A stretch of 48,547 nt of DNA from Streptomyces ureilyticus (GCF_011045025.1 NZ_JAAKZX010000057.1:1-48547), one strand, 5' to 3'; shown: positions 7,977-17,373, counted from the stretch's first letter. Program-made: numbers and translations. The notes: generated from the letters alone by a model not told the origin.

Positions 7977-9845
7977 TCAGCCCGTCAGGTCGAGGCTCAC
8001 GTCGCAGGACTGAAGCCAGAAGTTGAGCCGCACGGGGGTTTCGTCCTGGAGCGCGCGCTTGGCCATCGACGACGGCGCGTCGGGCGATGCGTCGAGCGCC
8101 TCGTGCATCGCGTCCCGGTCCAACAGCGGCAGCGCCGGGGAGTTCGGTTCCGCGACGATGCTCTTCAGTTCTTGGAGTATCGCGCGGTCGTAGCCTGCGT
8201 CCAGGGTGGACGGATACGGGGCCTTGCGGCGCTCCACGATCGAGCGGGGGAGGAGATCCCTGGTCGCCGCGCGCAGCAGGCTCTTCTCGCGGCCGTCGAA
8301 GGTCTTGAGCGACCAGGGCACGTTGAAGACGTACTCGACCAGGCGGTGGTCGAGGAACGGGAGGCGCTCCTCGACGCCGTTGGCCATGCTGAGCCGGTCC
8401 TTGCGGTCCAGGCAGATGGGCATGAACCGGGTCAGGTTCAGATAGGTCGCGGTCCTCATCCGCCGCTCCATGCCAGTCTCGCCCGGCAGATGCGGAACCT
8501 CGGCGAGGGCCGTCCGGTACTGATCGGCGATGTACTCCGAAAGCCTCAGCTCCTTGACCAGATCGCGGTCGAGGAACGCGGTGGACTGCTCCTCGACCGT
8601 CTTCTCTTGGAGCCCGTGCCACGGGAAGGTGTCCGCGTGCACCGCCCGCTGGTCGTGGAACCACAACAGTCCGCCGAAGGACTCGTCGGCGCCCTCGCCG
8701 GACAGGACGACGGAGCACTCGTCGCGGATCGCCCGGAACAGCAGGTAGATCGAGGGGCCGTGGTCCCCGATGCCGTAGGGCAAGTCCAGGGCCTTCCACG
8801 TCGCGCTCAGGACGTGCGGGGCGGCGAGGTCGGGGGTGTCCAGGACGATGTCCCGGTGGTCGGTCCCGGCGTGCCGTGCCAGCTCCGCCACGAAGGGCGC
8901 GTCCGGGGCCGCGCGTTGCGGCTCCGGCTTGAAGTTCTCGACCTGGCCGACGAAGTCCACGGAGAAGCTCCGGAGGCGTTGCTTCCGGGTGGGGTCGAGG
9001 ATGCTCTGTCCAAGGGCGGTCAGCGCGCTGGAGTCCAGCCCTCCGGAGAGCAGGGTGCACAGCGGGACGTCCGCCACCATCTGCCGGGCGACGATGTCTT
9101 CCAGCAGGTCACGTACCGTCCGGATGGTCGTCGGCTGGTCGTCGGTGTGCTCCCGGGACTGCAGTTCCCAGTACTTCTCCTCGGAGCGGTGTCCCTTGCG
9201 GACCCGGAGAAGATGGCCGGGCCGTACCTCGTGCATGCCCTTCAGGGGTGTCTGGGCCGGAACGCGGAGGAAGGAGAGGAGATCTCGCAGCCCGTCCAGC
9301 GACAGCACGGCCTTGCTCTCCGGGTGGGCGAGGATCGCCTTGGGCTCGGATCCGAACAGCAAGCCGTTGCCGGTCGGGTAGTAGAAGAGCGGTTTCATGC
9401 CCAGGCGGTCCCGGTACAGCAGCGCCTCGTCGGTACGAGCGTCGAAGATCGCGAAGGCGAACATTCCGTTCAGCCGCTGCACGAAGTCCGGTCCCCACTC
9501 AAGGTAGGCCCGGAGCACCACCTCGGTGTCGCACCGGGTCCGGAACGGGTGACCGAGCGCCTTGAGTTCCTCGCGGAGGTCGAGGAAGTTGAACACCTCG
9601 CCTGTGTAGCTGATCGCGGCCAGCGGCCTTCCGTCGGGTGTCGTCTCCGGCGTGACCATGGGTTGAGCGCCGTTGCCGGGATCCATCACCCCCTTGCGCC
9701 GGTGGCCCAGGGCCACGTGGGGGCTCAGCCATATGCCCTCGCCGTCCGGCCCGCGCGGGGCCAGGGTGTCCACCATCTTCTGGAGGACCTGGCCCTCGGT
9801 GGTGAGATCGCGGTAGTAGTCGATCCAGCCGGTGGTTCCGCACAT
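7977..9845 (-). CDS. Asparagine-synthetase-like glutamine amidotransferase (side-chain amidation)
   Basis: 622 aa, full length for the AsnB family. Cys2 after Met1 (MCGTTGW) is the N-terminal glutaminase nucleophile, with RGPDGEG near residue 31. The synthetase half has the PP-loop SGGLDSS at 267-273 and SGEGADESFGG. AAAGGAG lies about 8 nt before ATG 9845. In anthramycin-type clusters a homologue is thought to convert the oxidised side-chain carboxylate of the proline unit into the acrylamide. Its place next to the P450 and the C-methyltransferase supports that role here. Housekeeping asparagine synthesis is less likely because the gene sits inside the operon. Confidence 0.85.
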   Translation of the reverse strand: MCGTTGWIDYYRDLTTEGQVLQKMVDTLAPRGPDGEGIWLSPHVALGHRRKGVMDPGNGAQPMVTPETTPDGRPLAAISYTGEVFNFLDLREELKALGHPFRTRCDTEVVLRAYLEWGPDFVQRLNGMFAFAIFDARTDEALLYRDRLGMKPLFYYPTGNGLLFGSEPKAILAHPESKAVLSLDGLRDLLSFLRVPAQTPLKGMHEVRPGHLLRVRKGHRSEEKYWELQSREHTDDQPTTIRTVRDLLEDIVARQMVADVPLCTLLSGGLDSSALTALGQSILDPTRKQRLRSFSVDFVGQVENFKPEPQRAAPDAPFVAELARHAGTDHRDIVLDTPDLAAPHVLSATWKALDLPYGIGDHGPSIYLLFRAIRDECSVVLSGEGADESFGGLLWFHDQRAVHADTFPWHGLQEKTVEEQSTAFLDRDLVKELRLSEYIADQYRTALAEVPHLPGETGMERRMRTATYLNLTRFMPICLDRKDRLSMANGVEERLPFLDHRLVEYVFNVPWSLKTFDGREKSLLRAATRDLLPRSIVERRKAPYPSTLDAGYDRAILQELKSIVAEPNSPALPLLDRDAMHEALDASPDAPSSMAKRALQDETPVRLNFWLQSCDVSLDLTG

Positions 9846-9923
9846 CGCGTTCTCCTTTGACGTACGCGCAATGAACTCGGAGATATTCGGTCGCCGACGG
9901 ACGCCCGTCGGACATCGCAGGCG

Positions 9924-11117
9924 TCAGGTGACGCGGATCGGCAGGCGCTCCAGGCCCCGAATGATGTTGTTCGGGGCGCGGACGGGCTCACCGGCGAGGT
10001 CGATCTTCTCGACCCGTGAGGCGAGCGCGTTGAAGAGGGCGTGCGCTTCCATCGTGGCCAGCACCCGCCCGGGGCAGTTGTGGACGCCGAAGCCGAAGGC
10101 AACGCTGTCCGAAGGGTTCCGGCTCACGCGGAAGCGGTCGGGGTCGGGGTAGTGGCGCTCGTCCCGGTTGGCCGAGCCGTAGGAGAGCACCACCCTGGAC
10201 CCCGCGGGGATCGTCACGCCGTCGAGGTCCACGTTGCACGTGGTCACACGCGTGAAGGACTGTATCGGCGCCTCCATGCGCAGGCCTTCGAGAAAGGCGC
10301 CGGGGACGGTCGTGGGGTCCTGGCGGACTTTGGCCCACTCGTCCGGGTTCCGCGCCAGCAGCCACAGAGTGCTGGAGATACCCGCGATGGTCGTGTCCAC
10401 CCCGGCGCATGCGTAGGCGCTCATCGTCATCAACGCCTCGTTCTCGGTGATATCGCCGCGGCCGACCGCTTCCCAGACGATCTGGCCGAAGCTGTCGGGG
10501 AGCAGTTTCTCGGGCGTCGCCTTGGTGGTGAGGTACTGCGCGAGCGCCTGTACGTCGGGCAGCGATGAGGCCTGGTGGTCGCTGTAAGGGCCCATGTAGT
10601 TGAACGCGCCGAGGGCCCAGTCGAGGATCTCCTCGCGTTGTTCGTCGCGGGGGAACCCGATGAGGTCGAGCACGATGCCCACCGGCAGCGTGCGCGCGAA
10701 GTCCGTGACACCGTCGAACTCCCCCCGCTGTACGAGGTCGTCGACGAGCTGACCGGCGAGTTGCTCAAGGCCGTCGGCGACCTTGCGCACGTACTTCGGT
10801 CGGAGGGCGTCGGTGAAGACCGTGCGGACCTCGCGCTGCCGCGGCGGGTCCATGCCCAGGAGCGACCCTTCCATGGCTTCGTTCGTGGTCGGGTTCATCG
10901 CGATGCCCTCGGCTGAGCTGAACCGCTCCCAGTCGACGAGCGCCGGGCGGACGTGTTCGTAGCGGAAGAGACCGTAGATGTCGTACTCGCTCAGATAGAC
11001 GGCGGGACCGAGGCCGCGCAATGCCGCGTAGTGGGGGTAGGGGTCCATCAGCGCCGTGGTGGAGAAGAGTTCTACGTCGCTCTCGGGTATCGAGCTCGAC
11101 GTCTTTGCTGTGGTCAC
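9924..11117 (-). CDS. Cytochrome P450
   Basis: 397 aa. The heme-binding motif FGFGVHNCPGR places the axial Cys at about residue 348; the I-helix is ACAGVDTT and the ExxR motif is EGLR. It is a soluble bacterial class I P450 that would need external ferredoxin and reductase; neither is encoded nearby. GTG 11117 is chosen because GGAGGG sits 8 nt upstream; the longer ATG start at 11186 has no ribosome site. The likely role is stepwise oxidation of the terminal methyl of the 4-alkyl-proline side chain, feeding the adjacent amidotransferase. The assignment comes from context. Confidence 0.88.
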   Translation of the reverse strand: MTTAKTSSSIPESDVELFSTTALMDPYPHYAALRGLGPAVYLSEYDIYGLFRYEHVRPALVDWERFSSAEGIAMNPTTNEAMEGSLLGMDPPRQREVRTVFTDALRPKYVRKVADGLEQLAGQLVDDLVQRGEFDGVTDFARTLPVGIVLDLIGFPRDEQREEILDWALGAFNYMGPYSDHQASSLPDVQALAQYLTTKATPEKLLPDSFGQIVWEAVGRGDITENEALMTMSAYACAGVDTTIAGISSTLWLLARNPDEWAKVRQDPTTVPGAFLEGLRMEAPIQSFTRVTTCNVDLDGVTIPAGSRVVLSYGSANRDERHYPDPDRFRVSRNPSDSVAFGFGVHNCPGRVLATMEAHALFNALASRVEKIDLAGEPVRAPNNIIRGLERLPIRVT

Positions 11118-11246
11118 GTCTGGATCCCTCCAGAGGGTGTGAGTGTTGATCCGGGGTCGTGCGCGCAGGGGGCAGGGCAGGACCACCGCCGCGGCCGTGT
11201 CGCCCCGTCTCGCCGACTGCCGCGGCGGTTGCGTGCGGCGTCGGCC

Positions 11247-12305
11247 TCAGCTCGGTGGCGCCACGAGGTCGTAGAAGCAGATCCGGGGGCCGGCGCCCGG
11301 CCGTGTGTAGACCTGGCGGCACTCAAGGCGGGACTTCTCGAAGACGTCGAACCAGGCGGACCGGTCGCGGGGGAGCCCCTGTCCGCTCAGCACGTGGATC
11401 AGGAAGAAGTCGTCGTCGTTCTCCCGGCCGTCGAAGCGCAGCTCCGGCTCCCCGACCAGGAGGATCTTCAGATGGGGGAACCTCGCCGAGATCTCGTCCA
11501 GCAGGTCCACGACGGCCTGCTCGCCGTGCCGGAAGTGCTCGTGGAGCGCGCTCATCATGCACAGGCCGTCAGCCTCGGCGCAGACGGCCGGCCAGGTCTC
11601 GGGCGCGAAGGCGTCCCCGACGACGAACTCGACCCGGTCGGCCACCCCGGACCGCCTGGCCAGGTCATTCGCCCAGGCGATGGCGTCGGGGGAGTTGTCG
11701 ATGCCGATGCCGGTCAGCGACGGGTCGCGCAGGCAGGCGTCCACGATCAGTTGCCCGCCGCCGCAGCCGACGTCGAGCACGCGCCGGACCTCGCGTCCCC
11801 GCATGGCCCGCAGCACGGCCGGGGTGTGGAAGAAGGAGAACAGTGTGGCGCAGTGCGCTCCGAGCGCTGCGCCGTCGCGGACGACGTCCTTGCCGTAGAT
11901 GGCCTCACCGGTGAGCAACTCTCCGATCCGGCTGGTGACTTGGCCGTAGGCCTCGACGTAGACCCCGAGCCGGGCCAGTGAGACATCGGTCGTGAGGCAC
12001 TCCCCGAGCTGGGTCAGGAAGTACTCCTCACCACGGGTTTCGAGGATGCCCCGGCCAGTTAGGTAGCGCAGGAAGCCGGTTCCGATGTCCGGGTCGAGCC
12101 CGGCCAGCAGGCCGTTTCCGGGCTGCCGCGGTCCGCTGCGCAACCGCTCCAGCAGAGGGGTGGCGGACAGCGCGTGCACCGCATGGCAGACGTGCATGGC
12201 GCTGATCATCTCCGGCAGGTCGGACAGCGTGAACTTCTGCCATTCCCGCCGCTGTTCCGCGTCCTGCAGTTCGACGATCGGCGGCGTGCTGTTGGTGAGC
12301 GTCAC
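11247..12305 (-). CDS. SAM-dependent methyltransferase (probable LmbW-like C-methyltransferase)
   Basis: 352 aa. An N-terminal helical, winged-helix-like dimerisation region precedes a class I methyltransferase fold with motif I VLDVGCGGGQLI, GIGIDNSP and a late ILLVGEPEL strand. GTG 12305 follows a GAGGAC/GAGGG purine stretch. In lincomycin and PBD biosynthesis an enzyme of this kind adds a methyl carbon to the side chain of the proline precursor. The neighbours (LmbA-like on one side, P450 and amidotransferase on the other) fit that step. O- or N-methylation cannot be excluded from sequence alone. Confidence 0.78.
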   Translation of the reverse strand: MTLTNSTPPIVELQDAEQRREWQKFTLSDLPEMISAMHVCHAVHALSATPLLERLRSGPRQPGNGLLAGLDPDIGTGFLRYLTGRGILETRGEEYFLTQLGECLTTDVSLARLGVYVEAYGQVTSRIGELLTGEAIYGKDVVRDGAALGAHCATLFSFFHTPAVLRAMRGREVRRVLDVGCGGGQLIVDACLRDPSLTGIGIDNSPDAIAWANDLARRSGVADRVEFVVGDAFAPETWPAVCAEADGLCMMSALHEHFRHGEQAVVDLLDEISARFPHLKILLVGEPELRFDGRENDDDFFLIHVLSGQGLPRDRSAWFDVFEKSRLECRQVYTRPGAGPRICFYDLVAPPS

Positions 12306-12343
12306 GGGCCCTCGTCCTCTCACGGGTCGGTCGGTGTCGGTTG

Positions 12344-14143
12344 CTAGGTGCACACGGCGTAGGCGTGCCTGCCGCGGGGGCTGGCGGCCGCACGGACGAA
12401 CTCCCCGTCCGGGGTGAACCCGGCCGTGCAGATCCGTCCGAGCGAGTAGGCCGGCACGAGTTCCACTTCGTGGCCGCGCCTGCGGAGCGCCTCGACCGTT
12501 TCCGGATCGCAGGTCTCCTCGGCGACCAGCACCCCGGGGCGGTACGCGTGCGGGGTGAACGACGCGGGGACCTGGTCGGTGTGGAAGACGGTGGTCTCGG
12601 TCGACTGCTGGAGATCGAGCCCGAATTCGACCGCGTTGAGGAAGAACTGCAGCGTCCATTGGTCCTGCCGGTCGCCACCCGGTGTGCCGAAGGCGAGGAA
12701 CGGACGTCCCTCCCGGAGCACGAGGGTGGGACTGAGGGTCGTTCGCGGCCGTTTGCCGGGCTCCAGCGAATTCGGGTGACCCTCCACGAGGTACATGGAC
12801 TGACCGCGGGTGCCGAGCGGGAAACCGAGACTGCCGATGGCCGGCGAGCTCTTCATCCATCCGCCGCTGGGCGTCGCCGCCACCATGTTGCCGTGCCGGT
12901 CGGCCACGGTGACCGTGCACGTGTCGGCCTTCGCGGTCGTGGCCCGGAGAATCGTCGGAAGCCCGTTGCGCAGTTGGGACATCAGCTCCGAGTCGGGCTC
13001 GGCGTCGTCCTGTGTGGGCAGGGGCGGGATGAACGGTGTGCGGCCGTCGGGGGCCCCCGGCCGGAGGGCCAGTGCGGCTGAGTCCCCGACCATGGCGCGT
13101 CGCCGCAGGGTGTAGTCCTCGCCGAGCAGGGTGTCCAGCGGTACGTCGGTGAAGGCGGGGTCGCCGTACCATGCCTCCCGATCGGACATCGCGAGCTTCG
13201 TGCACTCCACCATGGTGTGGAGGTAGTCGGCACTGCCCTGCCCCATCTCCCGCAGGTCGAATCCCTCCAGCAGCGCGAGTTGCTGGAGGAACACCGGACC
13301 CTGTGACCAGGGGCCGGGCTTGAAGACCCGGTACGGGCCGTACGCACGGCTCGGCGCGGTCGCCACGGTCGGCTCCCAGCGGGCGAGGTCCTCGCCCGTC
13401 AGCAGCCCACTGTTCCGCCGGCCGGTCGCGTCGAGCATGGGCCCGGACGCGAGGAAGTCGGAGATCTCCTGCGCCACGAAGCCCTGGTAGAAGGTGTGAT
13501 GGGCGGCCTCGATCTGGGCTTCGCGGTCTGAGGAGGCGGACTCGGCGGTCTTGAGCAGGCGTTGGTAGGTCTGGGCGAGCGTGGGGTTGCGGAATCGGCT
13601 GCCGGCGGCGGGGGAGGGGCCGCTGGTCAGGTAGGTTTCGCCGGATCCGGGCCACTCGTCGCGGAACAGCGGGGCGAGTGTGGAGATGGCCAGCGCGGTC
13701 TCGGGAAGCAGGGGGAAGCCCTTCTCCGCGTAGCCGATCGCTGGTGCGAGGACGTCGGCGAGACGCATGGTCCCGAACTCGCGGAGCAGCCGCATCCATC
13801 CACCGAACGCGCCCGGCACGCAGGCGGGCAGGAGCCCGGAGCCCGGGATGCTGCTCAAGCCGAGCCGGCCGAACGCGTCGATGCTCGCGGCCTGGGGCAT
13901 CGGGCCCTGGCCGCAGATCTCCTGGACGTCGTCGCGTCCGGCCCGGTGCGCCACGAGGGACACGTCCCCGCCGGGGCCGTTGAAGTGCGGTTCCACCACC
14001 TGAAGGACGAATCCGGCGGCGACAGCGGCGTCGAAGGCGTTGCCGCCGCTGGTGAGGATGCGCATGGCCGCGGAGGACGCGAGCCAATGGGTGCTGGCGA
14101 CGGCACCGACGGAACCGTGGAGTTCCGGCTTGGACGGCAGCAT
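12344..14143 (-). CDS. Gamma-glutamyltransferase-like enzyme (LmbA-like)
   Basis: 599 aa, Ntn-hydrolase of the GGT family. The small-subunit start is readable as KADTCTVTVADRHGN, with the presumed nucleophile Thr at about residue 408. Downstream are the conserved GG of PSGGWMKS and PRTTLSPTL. No signal peptide is visible, so the enzyme is cytoplasmic, unlike secreted GGT. In lincomycin (LmbA) and PBD pathways this homologue acts in 4-alkyl-proline assembly after L-DOPA cleavage, where it is thought to cleave a C-C bond and remove a two-carbon oxalyl unit. ATG 14143 has GGGAG about 8 nt upstream; the TTG at 14191 is less likely. Confidence 0.85.
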   Translation of the reverse strand: MLPSKPELHGSVGAVASTHWLASSAAMRILTSGGNAFDAAVAAGFVLQVVEPHFNGPGGDVSLVAHRAGRDDVQEICGQGPMPQAASIDAFGRLGLSSIPGSGLLPACVPGAFGGWMRLLREFGTMRLADVLAPAIGYAEKGFPLLPETALAISTLAPLFRDEWPGSGETYLTSGPSPAAGSRFRNPTLAQTYQRLLKTAESASSDREAQIEAAHHTFYQGFVAQEISDFLASGPMLDATGRRNSGLLTGEDLARWEPTVATAPSRAYGPYRVFKPGPWSQGPVFLQQLALLEGFDLREMGQGSADYLHTMVECTKLAMSDREAWYGDPAFTDVPLDTLLGEDYTLRRRAMVGDSAALALRPGAPDGRTPFIPPLPTQDDAEPDSELMSQLRNGLPTILRATTAKADTCTVTVADRHGNMVAATPSGGWMKSSPAIGSLGFPLGTRGQSMYLVEGHPNSLEPGKRPRTTLSPTLVLREGRPFLAFGTPGGDRQDQWTLQFFLNAVEFGLDLQQSTETTVFHTDQVPASFTPHAYRPGVLVAEETCDPETVEALRRRGHEVELVPAYSLGRICTAGFTPDGEFVRAAASPRGRHAYAVCT

Positions 14144-14206
14144 GCGGCTACTCCCAACTGCTTCGATATTGACGTGGAGGCCGCGAAGCAACGGCCTCGG
14201 CCGGGT

Positions 14207-15697
14207 TCAGCTCTTTTCGGGCAAGTCCCTGGGGAAGATGCCCGGCCCTGTTCCGAGGAGGGCATCGGGGTCGTAGCGGTCCTTCGCCGCGTGGAAGGCG
14301 GGCCACGTGTCACCGAAGTGCGTGCGCCAGTCCTGCGCTGTGAACCGCACCGAGCCGATCGGGTAGAGCACCGCGCCGTAGTGGTCGCGTGCCCGGGCGA
14401 ACCAACGGTCGTTGCGGTCGAGCATCTCCTCGACGAATCCCGGATCGGTCTCAGGGGAATCGGCGGTGGTGTTGACGTCGACGACGTACACCCACGGCGA
14501 GTCGTCCGGCTCCGGCCGCGGTGGGTGCGGCCTCGTCAGGTGCGAGCGCCGCTGCGGGTAGATGAGGCTGATTCCGTACGGCCCGATGTCGCGCTCGGTG
14601 AGTGTCGGGTGCACCTCGGCGACGTAGTTCTCCACAGCGTTGCCGGGCAGCCACACGTCGTACCACGGCTTGGTCAGCCGGTCCCAGCCGACGGTGTCCC
14701 GCCACTGGTCGACCATGCGGTCGATCGTGAAGACGTAGTCGAGGTAGGAGCTGTCGTCGATACTCGGCGTAGAGGTCAGCCCTGTGAGGGCCTCCTCGTC
14801 GCGGGGCGGGTCGGCGGGGTCGTAGAGGATGGTCGCGTACAGCTGGTGGGTCGGCTCGGCTCCCGGCGGCTGGAGCGTCGCGTAGACGTGGTCGATGCAC
14901 GGCCGTTCGATGAGTGTGCGCATGTCGCTGAAGAACGCGGCGTTGTCGGTGTAGCCCAACAGGTAGGTCCGGGCACGCTCCTTCGCCGGCACGAGTTCGA
15001 CGACGGCCTTGGTGATCACGCCGCACTGGCCGAGGCCCCCGAGGACCGCGTCGAACAGATCGGCCTTGTGGTCGGCGGAACAGCGCTCGATGTCGCCGGT
15101 CCCGGTCACGACCTCGAGCTCGCGCACGTGGTCGCCCTGGAGTCCGGTGCGCAGCGCGCCGACGAGCCCGCCGAGCCCGCCGACCGAGAGCGTGCCTCCC
15201 ACGCTCAGCGAGGTGTATGCGGTGATCACCGGCGGCGTCCGTCGCGGGGTGCTCTCGAACGCGGCGTTGACCAGGTCCTTCCAGGCCACGCCCGCGTCGA
15301 CCTCGGCGATGTCGGGACCGATCGAGTGGATCCGGTCCAGGGAGCGGGTGTCGATGAGCAGGCCGTCGGAGAGGGTCTGACCGAGGGTCGTGCTCGCGCG
15401 CCCCCGGACGGAGACCGTGATCCCGTGCGCACGGCAGAAGCGGATCATCGTGGCGACATCCCGTGCCGAGCGCGGCCGGAGCACCGCACAGGGTGTGCTC
15501 GTGGTGATGTTGCCCAGGTCGGTGGCGCAGGCCTGCCGGGACGCCCCGTCGGTCAAGAGCTCGCCGTCCAGCGCGGGGACGGTCTCGAACGAGGGGTCCG
15601 TCCCGCTCGTCGTGCTGTCCTGGGCGGTGCCCCAAAGCCGCTCGGCCGGGTCGTATCCCATGATTGCGGCGTTCCCGGGGGAATCCGAGCGGGTCAT
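14207..15697 (-). CDS. FAD-linked oxidase of the cytokinin-dehydrogenase / BBE type
   Basis: 496 aa. The PCMH-type FAD domain contains LRPRSARDVATMIRF and SVGGTLSVGGLGG. The C-terminal region (YPIGSVRFTAQDW, then HFGDTWPAFHAAKDRYDPDA and GIF) matches the cytokinin-dehydrogenase substrate domain. The usual RGxGHS site, whose His carries covalent FAD, reads RGRASTTLGQ, putting Ser102 at the His position; FAD is then probably bound non-covalently. Homologous flavin oxidoreductases occur in PBD clusters and are assigned to desaturation of the pyrroline ring or side chain. The ATG overlaps the stop of the 74-aa gene as ATGA, with AGGAG about 10 nt upstream. Confidence 0.8.
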   Translation of the reverse strand: MTRSDSPGNAAIMGYDPAERLWGTAQDSTTSGTDPSFETVPALDGELLTDGASRQACATDLGNITTSTPCAVLRPRSARDVATMIRFCRAHGITVSVRGRASTTLGQTLSDGLLIDTRSLDRIHSIGPDIAEVDAGVAWKDLVNAAFESTPRRTPPVITAYTSLSVGGTLSVGGLGGLVGALRTGLQGDHVRELEVVTGTGDIERCSADHKADLFDAVLGGLGQCGVITKAVVELVPAKERARTYLLGYTDNAAFFSDMRTLIERPCIDHVYATLQPPGAEPTHQLYATILYDPADPPRDEEALTGLTSTPSIDDSSYLDYVFTIDRMVDQWRDTVGWDRLTKPWYDVWLPGNAVENYVAEVHPTLTERDIGPYGISLIYPQRRSHLTRPHPPRPEPDDSPWVYVVDVNTTADSPETDPGFVEEMLDRNDRWFARARDHYGAVLYPIGSVRFTAQDWRTHFGDTWPAFHAAKDRYDPDALLGTGPGIFPRDLPEKS

Positions 15698-15918
15698 TGC
15701 CTCATCTCCTGACGTGCGATATCGGTTCGGTTCCTGAGCATTTCCAGTGATGAATAGGGCGTCATATCCGCCTCGGAATTATCATCAGGAACGTCAACTT
15801 CCCCGGTAACTGCCTCGGTGGAATTCGTTCCTTGTCCGCCGTAGTAGCGTAGCGTGGCTTGCCGCTGGAGATCAGAAGGAATTTCTAAAGTTGCTGTCAG
15901 AGCTTTCTTAAGTTGCAT
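15694..15918 (-). CDS. 74-aa protein of unknown function, first gene of the leftward operon
   Basis: Starting at ATG 15918 it reads MQLKKALTATLEIPSDLQRQ, then an ATLRYYGGQG stretch, an acidic Thr/Ser-rich middle and an Arg-rich end (LRNRTDIARQEMRQ). It has no Cys and no signal peptide. Base composition is clearly poorer in G+C than neighbouring genes. The stop overlaps the FAD oxidase start (ATGA), which suggests translational coupling and real expression. No good ribosome site precedes ATG 15918, and the IS end lies only 63 bp upstream, so the 5' end could have been changed by the insertion. I do not recognise the family. Confidence 0.55.
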   Translation of the reverse strand: MQLKKALTATLEIPSDLQRQATLRYYGGQGTNSTEAVTGEVDVPDDNSEADMTPYSSLEMLRNRTDIARQEMRQ

Positions 15919-15970
15919 ATCGGCCGCGTGTGGCGCCTCATTTCCGGTGGTCAGCGCGATCGGCCCCGGG

Positions 15971-15980
15971 TGCCCAGTGC
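15971..15980. repeat. Target-site duplication, left copy
   Basis: tgcccagtgc immediately precedes the left IS terminus at 15981 and is identical to 24098-24107. A length of 10 bp is within the range reported for ISAs1-family elements. Confidence 0.6.
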
Positions 15981-17373
15981 CAGGGCGGCGTCGTTCAGGG
16001 GTATGGCCGGGTTGATCATGCGATGCCAAGGGAGATGAGCGGGCGGTTGGTGTCGCGGGCGTGGTGGCGGAGTCCGGCAGCGATGTTGGTGTGGTCGGCG
16101 AGTCGGAGTGCGCCGATGGCCAGGTTGCGCAGGGATGCCATGGCGCGTGGTGCGGTGCCGGTGCGCACACGGGAGGCATCCTCGGCGTATGTGGTGTCCC
16201 TGGCGTGGTGGGTCTTGTTCTCGATGCCCCAGTGGTCGCGGACGCGCTGCGCGACCTCGGTCGCGTCGGCCTGTTCCGCCGTCAGGTCGGTGACGCCGTA
16301 GACGCGTTCCAGGGTGACCTTGCCGGTCGTGATGATCCGGCGGCGGCGCACGATCTGCACGGCCTGCTCTGCGTGTGGGAACGAGATCCCGGTGACGGCG
16401 GCGGCCTTGAACCGACGGATCTCGTCGCGGCCGTGCGCGGTGGCCCGGGTCTTGTCCAGGAGCGGCACCTCCCGCCACGGCAGGGCCTTCAGCCACCGGT
16501 GCGGGGTGGGCTGGTTGCCCTTGATCAGCGCGATGTAGTGGGCGTGCTTGTCCTCGACGACGTAGCGTGCGTGCCCGGTCTGCGAGTGGAGCGCGTCGAA
16601 CGTGACCACCGTGCCGTGCAGGTCGAGCGGCGCGAGCAGGGCCGGAAGACGGTGATCTCGTTGGTCTTGCCGTCCACCTCGCGCTGTGCGGTGACCAGGC
16701 CGGTCCTGGTCATCGCGGCGAGCAGGTGGACCTGGGTGCCGTCGGCGCGGCGGGCACCGCGCACGGTCTTGCCGTCCACCGCCAGGCAGTGCGGGGGCCC
16801 CTCTCCGTCTGCCGCCTCCTTGGCGGCGGTGCGCTCGCGCCGGGCGAGCCAGCTGCCGACGGCCGTATCCAGCGCGTCGCCGTCGATGCGCTGGAGGACG
16901 CGGCGCACGGTGGCCACGGCCGGGGTGACGGGGCCGCGGTCAGGTTCCCGGCACGGGCCACCGAGCCGGGCCGGGACGGCGGGCGGGGCGTCGGCGGCCC
17001 ACTCCGCGATCGCGGCCAGGGACTTCGCTCCGGCCAGGACCGCGCAGGCGGCCCGGGACAGGACGAAGGCGAGCGGGTGGCGCCGGCCCTGACATCGGCG
17101 GGGGGCGGGCACCTGAGCCAGGCGGGTCAGCAGGCTGGGAAGGTCATTGGGCGCGGCCGGTGCGGCGTCGGTGTGTTGGCCCAGAGGGCCCGGGATGGGC
17201 GAGGATGAGCGGGCAGGCACGGTCTTCCGTCGTGGTGATCAGGGACTCGACACCTCATGATCACCGGGAGCCGTGCCTGCCTCCGCATCGGCCCCAGGCG
17301 ACCATCCCGCAGCCCTCCCCCGACTCCTGAAGCCTCATCAACCCGGCCACACCACCTGAACGACGCCGCCCAG
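15981..17373 (-). mobile_element. ISAs1-like insertion sequence
   Basis: About 1.39 kb, bounded by imperfect inverted repeats of about 36 bp (15981-16016, starting cagggcggcgtcgttcagg; 17337-17373, ending cctgaacgacgccgccca in the plus orientation). The inner right end has lost about 7 bp compared with the copy at 24061-24107 (ctgtgcc is absent), which removes the terminal bases and part of the target repeat. The single transposase gene on the minus strand is frameshifted. Confidence 0.75.
16016..17220 (-). pseudogene. ISAs1-family transposase, frameshifted
   Basis: The N-terminal half starts at GTG 17220 (GGAAG 6 nt upstream) and contains LAAIAEWAADAP, a DDE-associated N-terminal region, and the first catalytic block CLAVDGKTVRGARR. 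The frame then fails near 16640 after TNEITVFRP. It resumes in another frame as VVTFDALHSQTGHARYVVED with GNQP, and ends with DHWGIENKTHHARDTTYAED, the family's C-terminal signature. Together the parts give a near full-length protein with one missing base. It may need a programmed shift, but simple inactivation is more likely. Confidence 0.85.

Noticed and set aside
15694..15918. RiPP or lasso-peptide precursor paired with the AsnB-like gene and radical SAM enzyme
   Set aside because: The AsnB-like protein sits in a PBD operon, there is no peptidase/RRE pair, and the peptide shows no leader-core layout. The radical SAM gene lies on inserted DNA.
16061..17092. 343-codon plus-strand frame across the IS
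   Set aside because: Antisense of the ISAs1-type transposase, whose motifs are clear on the minus strand.
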